A DNA stretch of 63,914 nt, taken from NCBI GenBank assembly GCA_904501925.1, contig CAJGCO010000008.1, forward strand, positions 1 through 63,914. The letters run 5' to 3'. Positions within the stretch are counted from its first letter, which is position 1, and the number at the start of each line of letters is the position of its first letter. Source of the stretch: an uncultured Alphaproteobacteria bacterium. Lineage in GTDB: Bacteria; Pseudomonadota; Alphaproteobacteria; RF32; CAG-239. A program made the translations under genes and the position numbers. Shown piece after piece: positions 8,334-17,042 of this stretch. The notes under the pieces were generated by a model. That model ran no database searches. It saw nothing but the letters and a program-made list of their open reading frames with translations, and was not told the origin of the DNA.

Positions 8334-9413
8334 TTATCGATGATTTTTTCTTATAGAGGTAACAGGAAAAGCCATCTGTAACGTATCTTTATATGTTTTA
8401 CCATTAACTAATTTTGCTTTTTTTATTAGTTCTTCTGTGTTATTGGGAAGTCTTCCTATACTATAAAATGCACCAACTGCTACGTTGTTTAAATCTAGAT
8501 ATGTACACCCCTTTTCTTTAGCTTTTGTTTCATTAATTAAAATATTGCCACGTAATAGTTCTTCTTCTACTCGGCGTCTTTTAGTTAAAGCTGGAATTGT
8601 TTTTCCCCTTGATTTATTACGTGCTTTTAAATATTGACATGCCATATTTAAGTATGTTTCATCTTTGGTTTCTTTATATTTATTGAAAGCAGTAGTAAAT
8701 GCAGTTGGTTTGTTTGTATTTTGAGAGCCAACAACACTTTGACCACAATTAAACATAAAACTCGTAATAGCAATTAATTCTTCATCAGTTAATTCTTCTA
8801 ATTTAAAATACTTTTGCAAATGAGGAAGATAGTGTTTTTGAGCGTAATAGTTCCACATATCAAAGAAATCTTCTTCATTTTTTATGCGATCACCAGCTTT
8901 AATTTTTTGCCCATTTTTACGATAGCAAAATCCTAAACCGATGCTATAGCATTTAGCTACATTATCATAATAAGCTCTGCTTTTTATATTTTCAAATAAC
9001 GTTAAGAATTTTACTGTATTTTCAGAGTTTTTATGAAATCTATCTATTCTATATTGTTCTAAGGCGAGACTATCTGTAGGAATAGTATTTTTTGCAATAC
9101 TATCCACAAAAAGAGTATCAGACAAAATACTATCCGAGGATATAGTGTCATTAATTAAAGGAATTGAGTCTTGATTGGTAGTTGTTTCATATATTTTTAA
9201 ATGTTTATTGATTGTATCTATCTTAGAAATAATGGTATCAATGTCATTTTTTGCGATATTAGATTTTAGTTCTGTGGTTTTATTTTCTTTATCGTGTGAG
9301 GTTGAAATAGTATTTTCATTATGAGCAAAGGCACCTAAATTAGAAGATAATAATGTTGTTGCTATTAAAAAATATTTTTTTGATATAGTTTTTATTTTTT
9401 CTATTAACTTCAT
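8334..9413 (-). CDS. Exported lysozyme, glycoside hydrolase family 24 (phage T4/lambdoid type)
   Basis: 359 residues. N-terminus has a basic start, hydrophobic segment and AFA-H cleavage-like site (about residue 30), so it is probably exported. Residues about 35-125 are a low-complexity linker rich in Ser, Thr, Asp and Ile (DTISSDSILSDTLFVDS). The catalytic domain (about 128-285) shows the GH24 pattern: FENIKSRAYYDNVAKCYSIGLGF with the Glu followed by AYxD and the IGxG strand, then ITSFMFNCG and a basic RNKSRGKTIPALTKRRRVEEELL segment like the WxxGLxxRRxxE block. A roughly 60-residue tail follows. It would cleave peptidoglycan in the periplasm or outside. No holin or spanin is near, so this is not a prophage lysis cassette. 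Confidence 0.75.
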   Translation of the reverse strand: MKLIEKIKTISKKYFLIATTLLSSNLGAFAHNENTISTSHDKENKTTELKSNIAKNDIDTIISKIDTINKHLKIYETTTNQDSIPLINDTISSDSILSDTLFVDSIAKNTIPTDSLALEQYRIDRFHKNSENTVKFLTLFENIKSRAYYDNVAKCYSIGLGFCYRKNGQKIKAGDRIKNEEDFFDMWNYYAQKHYLPHLQKYFKLEELTDEELIAITSFMFNCGQSVVGSQNTNKPTAFTTAFNKYKETKDETYLNMACQYLKARNKSRGKTIPALTKRRRVEEELLRGNILINETKAKEKGCTYLDLNNVAVGAFYSIGRLPNNTEELIKKAKLVNGKTYKDTLQMAFPVTSIRKNHR

Positions 9414-9591
9414 TTTTTAAGGCTTTCTTTTATAAAATATATAGATTCTGATGTATAGTAATTTATTGTATTTGTTTTTTATTAATTGTCAATACTAATA
9501 TATTGAAATTAAAAAACATATTTAACAATTACTTTTTGATAATAAGGAGATTTTACCTACCCACAATCCTCCTATTACGATATGTTTTTTC

Positions 9592-10338
9592 TTATATGTA
9601 TTTATATTCCTTGCATGCTTTTTTAAGTATTGGATTTTCATTTTTTTGAATATTTTCAATTCTTTTAGCTCGCAAACATTCCCATTGTGTCACAGGATAC
9701 ATTTTATCCCATGTTTGCATAAGTTGGCGTTGTTGCTTACTTAAATTGAATTTAGGATAAACAGCATCAAAATAAAGATGTGTTCTTGCAATTATACCTC
9801 TTGAGCTTTCTGGAGGCTGAACTTTATTATGTGCTACTTTGAATTGGCAACTACCAAATGATGATGCAATATTATCATCTAGCATAGTAAAATTGTAATT
9901 TTTACGAGTTCTATTTACAGCTCCAATAGCTGGATATAAATTGTACATGTCGGCATGCATTAGATTAAATTCTCTATCTATCTTAGCTGCACATTGGCGA
10001 TTAGTCATTTTCTTTCCTGATTTATTATAACATCTCTTATCACCATCTCGCCATGAGCTAAAATTTCGGCCAAAATTTTCAGCTGGAATTATATGCTCCC
10101 ATTCGATTTTTTTACATGTTTTGGAAACACATTCTACACCAAGTGGTAAAATTACATCTTTATTATCAGTATAAGATGCGTTACAATATAGTGTAGTTTT
10201 ATTATCATAAAAAACTTTGTCTTCTAATAATTTTTTAGATTTAGAAAAAGATGTTATTAATTGATTACCGAAATTTACATCTGAATGACTACTACATATT
10301 ATTAATACAGCCGTGGCTAAGAATAACTTCTTTTGCAT
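9592..10338 (-). CDS. endA: Exported endonuclease I (EndA/NucM family)
   Basis: 248 residues, similar to E. coli EndA. Signal peptide MQKKLFLATAVLIICSSHS. The catalytic block EWEHIIPAENFG (about residues 79-90) contains the family His of the beta-beta-alpha-metal active site, followed by CAAKIDREFNLMHADMYNLYPAIGAVNRTRKNYNF, the second conserved block that supplies the metal ligand. Several Cys (cysteines at about 53, 70, 75, 103, 115, 163) suggest disulphides, which fits the periplasm. These enzymes cut double-stranded DNA non-specifically. It lies after a gap with no visible promoter consensus and before the lysozyme gene in the same direction. Confidence 0.92.
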   Translation of the reverse strand: MQKKLFLATAVLIICSSHSDVNFGNQLITSFSKSKKLLEDKVFYDNKTTLYCNASYTDNKDVILPLGVECVSKTCKKIEWEHIIPAENFGRNFSSWRDGDKRCYNKSGKKMTNRQCAAKIDREFNLMHADMYNLYPAIGAVNRTRKNYNFTMLDDNIASSFGSCQFKVAHNKVQPPESSRGIIARTHLYFDAVYPKFNLSKQQRQLMQTWDKMYPVTQWECLRAKRIENIQKNENPILKKACKEYKYI

Positions 10339-10511
10339 AATCTCTTCCTTTTTAATATTTTATTTAATTTTAGTGGCTGATTAGTTGCAATTTAGTTAAT
10401 TTATTTTTTTTACATTTTATTTTATCCACAAGTAATATTTTGTAATATTTTATTTATTTTCTTTAAATTAATTGTGTTTATTATGTGCCTGTAAATGAAA
10501 GGATTAATAAT

Positions 10512-10970
10512 ATGATTTTTTGCGATATGGATGGCGTGCTAGTTGATTTTGATAATGAATTTGAAAGAAATCACGGAGTATTACCATACAAATTACCAAG
10601 AGAAGAATTGTGGCAGATCGTATTGGATACGAAAGATTATTGGGTTAATTTACCTAAATTAGATGATGCAGATAAATTAGTAAACTATCTTAATAAATTT
10701 GGTTTTCAAATATTAACAGGGCTTCCTCAATATGGTTTTGAAAAGGCGCAGAAAGAAAAAAAACAATGGCTAAAAAATCATTATGGTATTGAGGATGGCG
10801 TTATATGTTGTCTTTCAAAAGATAAACAAAATTATGGTAAACCTAAAGATATTTTAATCGACGATAGAATAGCTAATATCGAAAGATGGGAAGAAATGGG
10901 TGGCATTGGCATTTTACATACAAACGCAGATGATACAATTAATAAACTTAAGGAATTAAATTATTTATAA
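10512..10970 (+). CDS. HAD-superfamily 5'(3')-deoxyribonucleotidase-like phosphatase
   Basis: 152 residues from ATG 10512, chosen because AAAGGA lies 9 nt upstream and the protein then starts MIFCDMDGVLVDFD; a GTG at 10485 would add nine unconserved residues. The HAD motif I is DMDGVLVDF (nucleophile Asp5, acid Asp7), exactly the form in the NT5C family; motif II is ILTGLP (about 69-74), motif III the Lys in GKPKDILIDDR with motif IV IDDR. The enzyme probably removes 5' or 3' phosphates from nucleotides or a similar small phosphate ester. It is 11 nt upstream of a zeta-type kinase, so the two form an operon of opposing activities. Confidence 0.8.
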   Translation: MIFCDMDGVLVDFDNEFERNHGVLPYKLPREELWQIVLDTKDYWVNLPKLDDADKLVNYLNKFGFQILTGLPQYGFEKAQKEKKQWLKNHYGIEDGVICCLSKDKQNYGKPKDILIDDRIANIERWEEMGGIGILHTNADDTINKLKELNYL

Positions 10971-10981
10971 AGTATAAAAAA

Positions 10982-12061
10982 ATGAAAAAAGAAATATTAA
11001 AAAAAGCAAATGATTTATTAAATTATTTAAATACATTAGAATGTGAAGATAGTATTAACTTTACAGAAGAAGAAATACAAAGCATTTTGGCCCAAGAAGC
11101 TGATGGTGCTAAAGCTAATTATGATAGAGCCATAAAGAAATTTATGGAAGGTAATCAACACAGACTCCCCCCAAAGACAAAACGTTTTATTGTATATTGG
11201 GGGTATCCAGGAGCTGGAAAATCTGTTATGACTAATAATTTAGTTAGTAGATTTGGTCGAGATGAGGATTGTTTACCTTTTAATATTATAGACAAAGATC
11301 AACATAGAGATTTATTTCCTAATCTTTTTGAACACTTAAAAGGTGGGCATATTGATGAGTGCGAAAAATTTGCAGGTGTTACAATAGATTATGTTAGAAA
11401 AATTTTAGATTTATCTTTAATTGAAGGAAAGCGTTCAGTTCTTTCTGTTGGTTCAATGGGAGCTGGTGTTGAATTTAAAGATAACGCTCAAAAAGCTATT
11501 AACTATGGATACAAGCCATGTGCTGTTTACATGGCTGTTAATCCAGATATAGCATACTTGAGTAACGTTTATCGTTCAGCAACTCTTTATGATAAAATCA
11601 TTTTCCATAATCAAGAATTATATCCAAGACTTGTTTCTCATGAGTATTTTACTAAAGTTGTTGATATGTTACCAAACATGATTGAGAATATTGATAAATT
11701 TCAGAAAGAAAATGCAGATAAAATTGACTTATTAGTGGTTAATCGTGCTGATGAGCTTTTGTATGACTCAAGACGTCCTCACTTAAATAATGTTAAAGAA
11801 ATAATAAAAGCTGAAGAAGAGCGCCCTTTAACCAGTCAAGAGCTAATCACAATTAATATGCAACTTTATAGAATTCACCAAAATATGAAGTATAGATATG
11901 ATAATCAGGTTTATGCCCCTGTTAAAAGTGAAATAAACGTTGCTAAAATTGCTGTTGCTAATATTATTAAACTTGTTGAAAAACAAGAGAATCAATTTGG
12001 TAAAGACAGGAATTCTGGATCATCATTTACTTTTAATAATGCTTCTGGTTTTGAATTATAG
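10982..12061 (+). CDS. Zeta-toxin-like P-loop kinase
   Basis: 359 residues. Helical N-terminus (1-65), then Walker A GYPGAGKS (74-81) and IIDKDQHRDLFP (103-114), corresponding to the D-x-D/R-x-x-P substrate loop of zeta toxins, which phosphorylate the 3'-OH of UDP-N-acetylsugars. Later AVYMAVNPDIAYLSNVYR resembles the family strand before the lid. It is longer than classical zeta toxins because of a roughly 100-residue helical C-terminus (HNNVKEIIKAEEER onward). No epsilon-type antitoxin is adjacent; the only partner is the HAD phosphatase. Function may be metabolic, as for many chromosomal zeta-domain kinases. A C6 run at codons 62-64 is too short to call slippery. Confidence 0.72.
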   Translation: MKKEILKKANDLLNYLNTLECEDSINFTEEEIQSILAQEADGAKANYDRAIKKFMEGNQHRLPPKTKRFIVYWGYPGAGKSVMTNNLVSRFGRDEDCLPFNIIDKDQHRDLFPNLFEHLKGGHIDECEKFAGVTIDYVRKILDLSLIEGKRSVLSVGSMGAGVEFKDNAQKAINYGYKPCAVYMAVNPDIAYLSNVYRSATLYDKIIFHNQELYPRLVSHEYFTKVVDMLPNMIENIDKFQKENADKIDLLVVNRADELLYDSRRPHLNNVKEIIKAEEERPLTSQELITINMQLYRIHQNMKYRYDNQVYAPVKSEINVAKIAVANIIKLVEKQENQFGKDRNSGSSFTFNNASGFEL

Positions 12062-12070
12062 TAATCACAT

Positions 12071-12099
12071 AAAAAATCCCCTGTTTAGGGGATTTTTTT
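12071..12099. terminator. Bidirectional terminator between kinase and SDR genes
   Basis: AAAAAATCCCC / GGGGATTTTTT with a 6-nt loop; runs of A and T on both flanks serve the convergent genes on either side. The minus-strand stop codon lies within the T tract. Confidence 0.92.
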
Positions 12100-12811
12100 A
12101 ATCTTTTAACAAATCTTCTAGAGCTCTTGTTAATTTTCTTAAATATATTTTTTCATCAAACATCTGTGGCGATGTCATATCGTTATACTTATTTAGTATA
12201 TTGCTTTTTATAGGTGTAATTAATCTATAAAGGCTTGATATTGATGTTTTACCACTATATTTAGCACCAATTGGTGTATCTTCTTTAAATATTGTTATAG
12301 GGAAGTTGTATTTTTCAGATATTTTTTTTATCATACTTTCAATTTTTGAACTTTGTTTACTATCATCTGTTGGATAAAAGAAGTTTTTAAAAACCTCTTT
12401 ATGATCTTGCCAGTATGCTCTAGACACTTCTAATACATTAGCAATATCACCTAAATTGGGATGATATGCTAAAGGAGTTGTTTTTTGAATTACTGAATTT
12501 GCAGTTAAATGAAATACATACTCAACTTCTATATCATTTTTGTCAGCTGATGCGAAAATTGAAGCAATAAAAGAAATATCGCTTAAATCTCCAAAACAAA
12601 ACTGAACATCATGCTTTGAAAAAGAAGTTTTAGTAACTGGCAATGCTGTATTAATCTTTATTTTATGAGTTTTTAAAATATCTGGTAAAAAAACTTCATC
12701 AGCTTCAGCTAGAGCTATAACTTTTTTATTGCGTTCAACTAACTTAGCAACTATGTGTTGACCAACCTGCCCTCCGGCACCTGTTACTAAACAAACTTTT
12801 ACTTTTGCCAT
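12098..12811 (-). CDS. NAD(P)-binding SDR-fold protein, epimerase/NmrA-like
   Basis: 237 residues from ATG 12811, selected because AGGGA lies about 10 nt upstream and the next residues are MAKVKVCLVTGAGGQVGQHI, the nucleotide-binding TGxxGxxG at the expected extreme N-terminus; the longer frame to 12877 has no ribosome site. Downstream, VEYVFHLTANS is the usual strand after the NAD domain and KYNFPITIFKEDTPIGAKY the substrate-side block. The usual catalytic YxxxK is not seen: the aligned stretch reads FYPTDDSKQSSK, with Asp near the Tyr position. It could be a binding or regulatory protein rather than an oxidoreductase. No functional hint from neighbours. Confidence 0.65.
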   Translation of the reverse strand: MAKVKVCLVTGAGGQVGQHIVAKLVERNKKVIALAEADEVFLPDILKTHKIKINTALPVTKTSFSKHDVQFCFGDLSDISFIASIFASADKNDIEVEYVFHLTANSVIQKTTPLAYHPNLGDIANVLEVSRAYWQDHKEVFKNFFYPTDDSKQSSKIESMIKKISEKYNFPITIFKEDTPIGAKYSGKTSISSLYRLITPIKSNILNKYNDMTSPQMFDEKIYLRKLTRALEDLLKD

Positions 12812-12988
12812 ATAATTCATTCCCTTTTTGAATACCTTATATAATATTATGGTGGCCTTTTTTTTAATCTTTGTCAATGTATATTTTATGTTTTTTGCGG
12901 AAGTTTGTATATAATATTTTTGTTTGAATTGTATTTAATGTTTAATGGACTATATTAAAAAAAAGAATCTTAACTCAAGAGAGGATCA

Positions 12989-13723
12989 ATGATTAGAAAT
13001 ATTTTTTTAAGTTTTGTTTTTATTACATTAATGGGGTGCCAGATAAGTCATTTGACTACACTATATACTGACGATACTTCTTTTGAAAAAGATGATATAA
13101 GATATGATGCAAACAACAAGCCAATTACAGGTATTTATCATAAATATTCTAAAACAAAAAGACTAAAAGAAGAGATACATTATGTTGATGGAAAAATGAA
13201 TGGAATGTATGTAGCCTACAATAATAAAGGTGTAGCAATTTTGATTGCTCAGTATTTTGAAGGTAAGCTTGATGGTGTTGTTAATGAATATTTTGATGAT
13301 GGAAATATTAAAGTTGTTAGTTTGTATAATAATGATAAATTAAATGGAAGACGTATCACTTATTACAATGATGGGCAAATGCTTAGAAAAGAAAGCTTTA
13401 AGAATGGAAAAAAGAATGGAGTATTTGAAGAATATTTTCCTAGTGGAGCTGTAAAATATTCTATAACTTACAAAAACAATAAGCAAAATGGCCCATCAAG
13501 ATTTTATACTAAAGATAATACTTTAATTAACTTTTCTGAATTCGTTAATGGTAGATGTAATGGTGAGACTAAAAGTTATTATCTTAATGGTAAACCTAAA
13601 ATATTTGCCAGGTGCGCAAAAGGTTTACTTCAAGGGAAAGCAAAAGAATTTGATGAAAATGGCAATTTAACAAAGATTATTACTTATAAAAATGGTCAAG
13701 AAATTAACAATATAGTTTTTTGA
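12989..13723 (+). CDS. Lipoprotein with MORN-type repeats (YwqK-like)
   Basis: 244 residues. MIRNIFLSFVFITLMGC is a lipoprotein signal peptide with lipobox LMGC (Cys17). From about residue 40 on there are seven or so repeats of the MORN_2 kind, each about 23 residues with the core Y-x-NGxxx-G-x-x-x-x-Y-x-x-D/N-G (for example YFEGKLDGVVNEYFDDGNIK, KNGKKNGVFEEYFPSGAVK). These form an extended beta-hairpin ladder used for protein or membrane contact. SD AGAGGA upstream of ATG. Members are often called YwqK antitoxin family, but nothing here supports a toxin-antitoxin role. Probably anchored in the outer or inner membrane. Confidence 0.78.
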   Translation: MIRNIFLSFVFITLMGCQISHLTTLYTDDTSFEKDDIRYDANNKPITGIYHKYSKTKRLKEEIHYVDGKMNGMYVAYNNKGVAILIAQYFEGKLDGVVNEYFDDGNIKVVSLYNNDKLNGRRITYYNDGQMLRKESFKNGKKNGVFEEYFPSGAVKYSITYKNNKQNGPSRFYTKDNTLINFSEFVNGRCNGETKSYYLNGKPKIFARCAKGLLQGKAKEFDENGNLTKIITYKNGQEINNIVF

Positions 13724-13789
13724 GTTGCCAAATTCATATGATATTATATATTTTATATAAATTTACATATTATGCAAAAGGAATGAACT

Positions 13790-14737
13790 TTGAAAAATAT
13801 TAACGAGCACGAAATTGATGTATCCTTTGTAATGTCAGTTTACAACAAGGAATACTATTTACCTTCTGTTTTAGACGCTTTATTAAACCAAACTGGACTA
13901 AAAAATCCTGAATTTATTTTCATTGACGATGTTTCAAAAGACAGAAGCGTTGAAATTATAAGAGAGAAAACAAAAGGAATAAAAAACGTTGTAATTGTAG
14001 CTAAAGAAAAAAATGAAGGCATATCTAAGACTATTAACCAAGGTATTATGTTAGCTAAAGGTAAATGGATTAGAATGTTGGATAGTGATGATATATTACC
14101 ACTTAACTCAACTGAAAAAATGATTGAGATTGCTAATAAGCATAATGCAGATATGGTTTATGGGTTATTTACAAAAACAGGAAAAGAACCTGATGAGCTT
14201 ACAAAAGAGTATATTCCTAATGAATTTGATTATAAATACTATCAAGATGCAATGAGAGCTGTATTAAAGGGAAGATTTACTCGCATGGGACAACTTATTG
14301 CTAGAGAAGTTATTCAATCTGCTGGTGGTGCTGATGTTAGGGTATTTATACAAGATGAGAGTATTCCTCTTAGAGCTGCAAGGTTTTCTAATGGAATTAT
14401 AAAAATTTATACAAATGTTGTATTAGTGCCTAAAGAAACCAACAATTTAAGTAAAAATACCATTCAACTTGATAATGATAGATTCTTTGCTCATTATTAT
14501 CTATTAAAAGATTATTACAAAGATATGGATAAAGATGTAGCAGCAATAGTATATTTAAAAGCTTTGAGTGCTAACTGGAAATATGTTAAGAAAAATCTTA
14601 GCCACCCATATATGACTGCGGATTTCTTTAGATATATTCATGCAAAAATTATAAAACCTCAACCTGATTTTAGCTTTTTGGAACAACTAGAATATAGATT
14701 TTTGAGTTTATCTAACGTTTTGCGATCTAAAGTGTAG
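13790..14737 (+). CDS. Family 2 glycosyltransferase
   Basis: 315 residues. TTG start at 13790, supported by AAAAGGA 7 nt upstream; no in-frame ATG fits as well. GT-A fold: VSFVMSVYNKEYYLPSVLDALLNQ (11-34), FIFIDDVSKDRSVEII, KNEGISKTINQGIMLAKGKWIRMLDSDDILP with the metal/nucleotide-binding DSDD (about 98-101). The C-terminal half is an unassigned helical part. It would transfer a sugar from a nucleotide donor in the cytoplasm, presumably to a lipopolysaccharide or other surface glycan; acceptor unknown. It stands alone between a MORN lipoprotein and an HxlR regulator. Confidence 0.85.
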   Translation: MKNINEHEIDVSFVMSVYNKEYYLPSVLDALLNQTGLKNPEFIFIDDVSKDRSVEIIREKTKGIKNVVIVAKEKNEGISKTINQGIMLAKGKWIRMLDSDDILPLNSTEKMIEIANKHNADMVYGLFTKTGKEPDELTKEYIPNEFDYKYYQDAMRAVLKGRFTRMGQLIAREVIQSAGGADVRVFIQDESIPLRAARFSNGIIKIYTNVVLVPKETNNLSKNTIQLDNDRFFAHYYLLKDYYKDMDKDVAAIVYLKALSANWKYVKKNLSHPYMTADFFRYIHAKIIKPQPDFSFLEQLEYRFLSLSNVLRSKV

Positions 14738-14754
14738 TGCGATATTGTAAATTT

Positions 14755-15129
14755 TTAAGCCACAGGAGTTAAAATGTTATTCTTAGCTTTTAGCTCCATT
14801 TCTTTTAATTCAGCAACAATTGTTTCTCTATATTCTTCGGCCCAAGCAACCATAGAATCGATAACTGGCTTTAAATTATATCCAATTGCGGTTAAGGTAT
14901 AATCAACTCTAGGTGGTATTTGTGCATATACCTGACGAACAAGAATACCATTTTCTTCTAGCATTCTTAAGTTTGATGTTAATACCTTTTGAGTTATATC
15001 TCCTAATTCTTTCTTTAGCTCACCAAAACGCTTTGTACCATCCATAAGGCATTCTATAATTTGGACTTTCCAGCGATCTCCCAACATTTTTATAGTTGTT
15101 TCGGCCATGCCTTTTGAAAACTTCTCCAT
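14755..15129 (-). CDS. HxlR-family winged-helix transcriptional regulator
   Basis: 124 residues, the usual HxlR size. Typical blocks: LGDRWKVQIIECLMDGTKRFGELKKELGDITQKVLTSNLRMLEENGILVRQVY (about 16-68), where helix 3 contains the Q-K-V-L-T-x-x-L-R-x-L-E recognition pattern, and VDYTLTAIGYNLKPVIDSMVAWAEEY. The family Cys near the N-terminus used for redox sensing is absent (its usual place reads EKFSKGMAET), so this member is probably not a hypochlorite/aldehyde thiol sensor. ATG preceded by AAAGGAG. No target gene is obvious; the next gene in the same direction upstream lies 41 nt away and is a glycosyltransferase. Confidence 0.9.
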   Translation of the reverse strand: MEKFSKGMAETTIKMLGDRWKVQIIECLMDGTKRFGELKKELGDITQKVLTSNLRMLEENGILVRQVYAQIPPRVDYTLTAIGYNLKPVIDSMVAWAEEYRETIVAELKEMELKAKNNILTPVA

Positions 15130-15170
15130 TTTAACTCCTTTATTCTTTTATTTTAATCGTTGATTGTGTG

Positions 15171-15938
15171 TTATTTTAAGTTTTGTTCAAACCATTTAGC
15201 TATTTTTAGAAATCTAAACCAAGCTGCTACATTGGCACAGATAAAACCTTCAACACCTCTAAATATATATCCTTTAAATAAATAATATTTTATAAATTGG
15301 CAAGGTAATTCTGTATATAAACGCAACTTTGTAAATTTTCGCTTTTCTTTGGCTAGAGTTTTTTGCAATTCTGTGGAATGTCTGTTAAATTTTTCAACCA
15401 ATTGTTCCACACAAATGAATGAATAATGATGTATTTCAGAATTTAATTGACCGATTTTTTGATTAGAATCAACATCAACCCTATCTTTATTCATTTTATC
15501 TTTAGGCATTTGAGCGTATTTTCGGTTATATAAGCGAACCGGATTAAAGCGATGTGCAAATCTAGAAGGTGTTTGGTCATGAGGAAGCATGTCTGCTATT
15601 TTTATTTTATATGCATTATAAAGTGGATTTTTTTTGCATTCATTAATCTCATTAATCAAATTATCTGATAACACTTCATCGGCATCTAATAACAATACCC
15701 AATCATTTGAACATTGATTTTGAGCAAAATGCTTTTGTTCACAATATGTCTTCCACTCATTATAAATAACTTTAGCACCATTGTTTTTTGCTATCGCTAT
15801 AGTATTATCAGTGGAGCCACTATCAACAACAACTATTTCATCTGCAACTTGTTTAGCTGCTTTTAGCGTTCTTTCAAGTCTTGCTTCTTCGTTAAATGTA
15901 ACTATATATACGGATAATTTTTCCAAAACAAACTCCAT
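15171..15938 (-). CDS. Family 2 glycosyltransferase, WaaE/KdtX-like (LPS core)
   Basis: 255 residues. GT-A core at the N-terminus: LSVYIVTFNEEARLERTLKA, DEIVVVDSGSTDNTIAIA, then QCSNDWVLLLDADEVLSDNLI with the DADE metal motif (about 81-84). The later FAHRFNPVRLYNRKYA and the SEIHHYSF block plus a C-terminal YYLFKGYIFRGVEGF segment are typical of the WaaE-type enzymes that add a glucose or heptose branch to the lipopolysaccharide inner core. The ATG at 15938 lacks an SD; a TTG twelve bases downstream has GGAG 6 nt before it and may be the true start (251 residues). Confidence 0.82.
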   Translation of the reverse strand: MEFVLEKLSVYIVTFNEEARLERTLKAAKQVADEIVVVDSGSTDNTIAIAKNNGAKVIYNEWKTYCEQKHFAQNQCSNDWVLLLDADEVLSDNLINEINECKKNPLYNAYKIKIADMLPHDQTPSRFAHRFNPVRLYNRKYAQMPKDKMNKDRVDVDSNQKIGQLNSEIHHYSFICVEQLVEKFNRHSTELQKTLAKEKRKFTKLRLYTELPCQFIKYYLFKGYIFRGVEGFICANVAAWFRFLKIAKWFEQNLK

Positions 15939-16018
15939 GTATTTTCTATGAATATATAGCAGTAAACTATATTACCATACTTATGACTGCAAGTAATATG
16001 TTTATATATCAACACCAA

Positions 16019-16882
16019 TTATTTTATTTTTGCAAGAAATTGCCCCATTTTTACACTTGATTTCAATGATAGATTATCATCAAATCTAATTTTATTTTTT
16101 TCAAACAAGCAAATTGTTGTACTACCTAAAAGAAAGGCGCCTAACTCCTCTCCTTTTTTCAAGACAATATCATCTTTGGAATAATCGTATGAATATATTT
16201 TTCTAATTGGTTTTGGAGCAACAACTCCGGCAAAAACTGTTGATATACTTGCAACAATTGTAGCACCAACCATAACAACTACAAAGCGCCCTATTTCTTC
16301 ATTATTAAAGAAACAAATAACACGTTCATTTCTTGCGAATAAATTATCAATATTATTTGCGGTTAATGGATTTACTGAAAATAAATCGCCAGGAACAAAT
16401 ATCATTTTTTCTAATTTACCAGAAAATGGCATATGTACTCTATGATAGTCTTTGGGGGATAGATATGTAGTAACAAAACAACCATTTTCAAAAGGTTTGG
16501 CATCTTTAGGATTTCCACCAATCAAAGTTTCTAAACTATAATAATGACCTTTTGCTTGCAATATGGCATCTTTATATATTTCACCAAACTGACTTATTGC
16601 ACCATCTGCTGGATGCGTAATAGATTTAACATCGTCATCAATTGGACGAGCTCCTGCTTTTAACACACGAGAAAAAAACTCATTAAATGTTTTATAGCGA
16701 GCGGGATCTTTAATTTTAGCTTCACTCATATTTACATTATAGTATTTTATGAAAGATTTTATTAAAAATGTAGTTATAGAACCTAGTTCTGAAGATGCTA
16801 TTTTACCAACTGCTCTGGATAATAAAATCTTTGGAATAAAATATTGAATTTTTACTTTTAAGCTATCAATTATGGATGACAT
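16019..16882 (-). CDS. psd: Phosphatidylserine decarboxylase proenzyme
   Basis: 287 residues, typical length for the large proteobacterial type. Makes phosphatidylethanolamine from phosphatidylserine at the inner membrane. The self-cleavage motif LGST (252-255) is near the C-terminus, where Ser254 becomes the pyruvoyl group of the alpha chain; the beta chain carries TYLSPKDYHRVHMPFSG with the catalytic His and FNEFFSRVLKAGARPI. ATG with AGGAGAAAGAT upstream. pssA is not within the window, whereas it often precedes psd in alphaproteobacteria. Confidence 0.97.
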   Translation of the reverse strand: MSSIIDSLKVKIQYFIPKILLSRAVGKIASSELGSITTFLIKSFIKYYNVNMSEAKIKDPARYKTFNEFFSRVLKAGARPIDDDVKSITHPADGAISQFGEIYKDAILQAKGHYYSLETLIGGNPKDAKPFENGCFVTTYLSPKDYHRVHMPFSGKLEKMIFVPGDLFSVNPLTANNIDNLFARNERVICFFNNEEIGRFVVVMVGATIVASISTVFAGVVAPKPIRKIYSYDYSKDDIVLKKGEELGAFLLGSTTICLFEKNKIRFDDNLSLKSSVKMGQFLAKIK

Positions 16883-17042
16883 ATCTTTCTCCTGTTGTTT
16901 TTTAATGGTTTGATGCTAGCAAAAAAGCCTATATTGTCAATATAAAAAATCTTAAATATTTTTAATTTTATTACATTTTTTTATTAATTTTTAAGTTTAA
17001 TTGTTTTATTTATATTTATATTTTGTATTTTAAGGATTTAAT

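Noticed and set aside
8334..10338. Prophage remnant because of the lysozyme
   Set aside because: No integrase, terminase, holin, capsid or attachment repeat is nearby; the enzyme has its own signal peptide.
11167..11172. C6 run in the zeta-type kinase gene
   Set aside because: Six bases are too few for a phase-variation claim without strain data.
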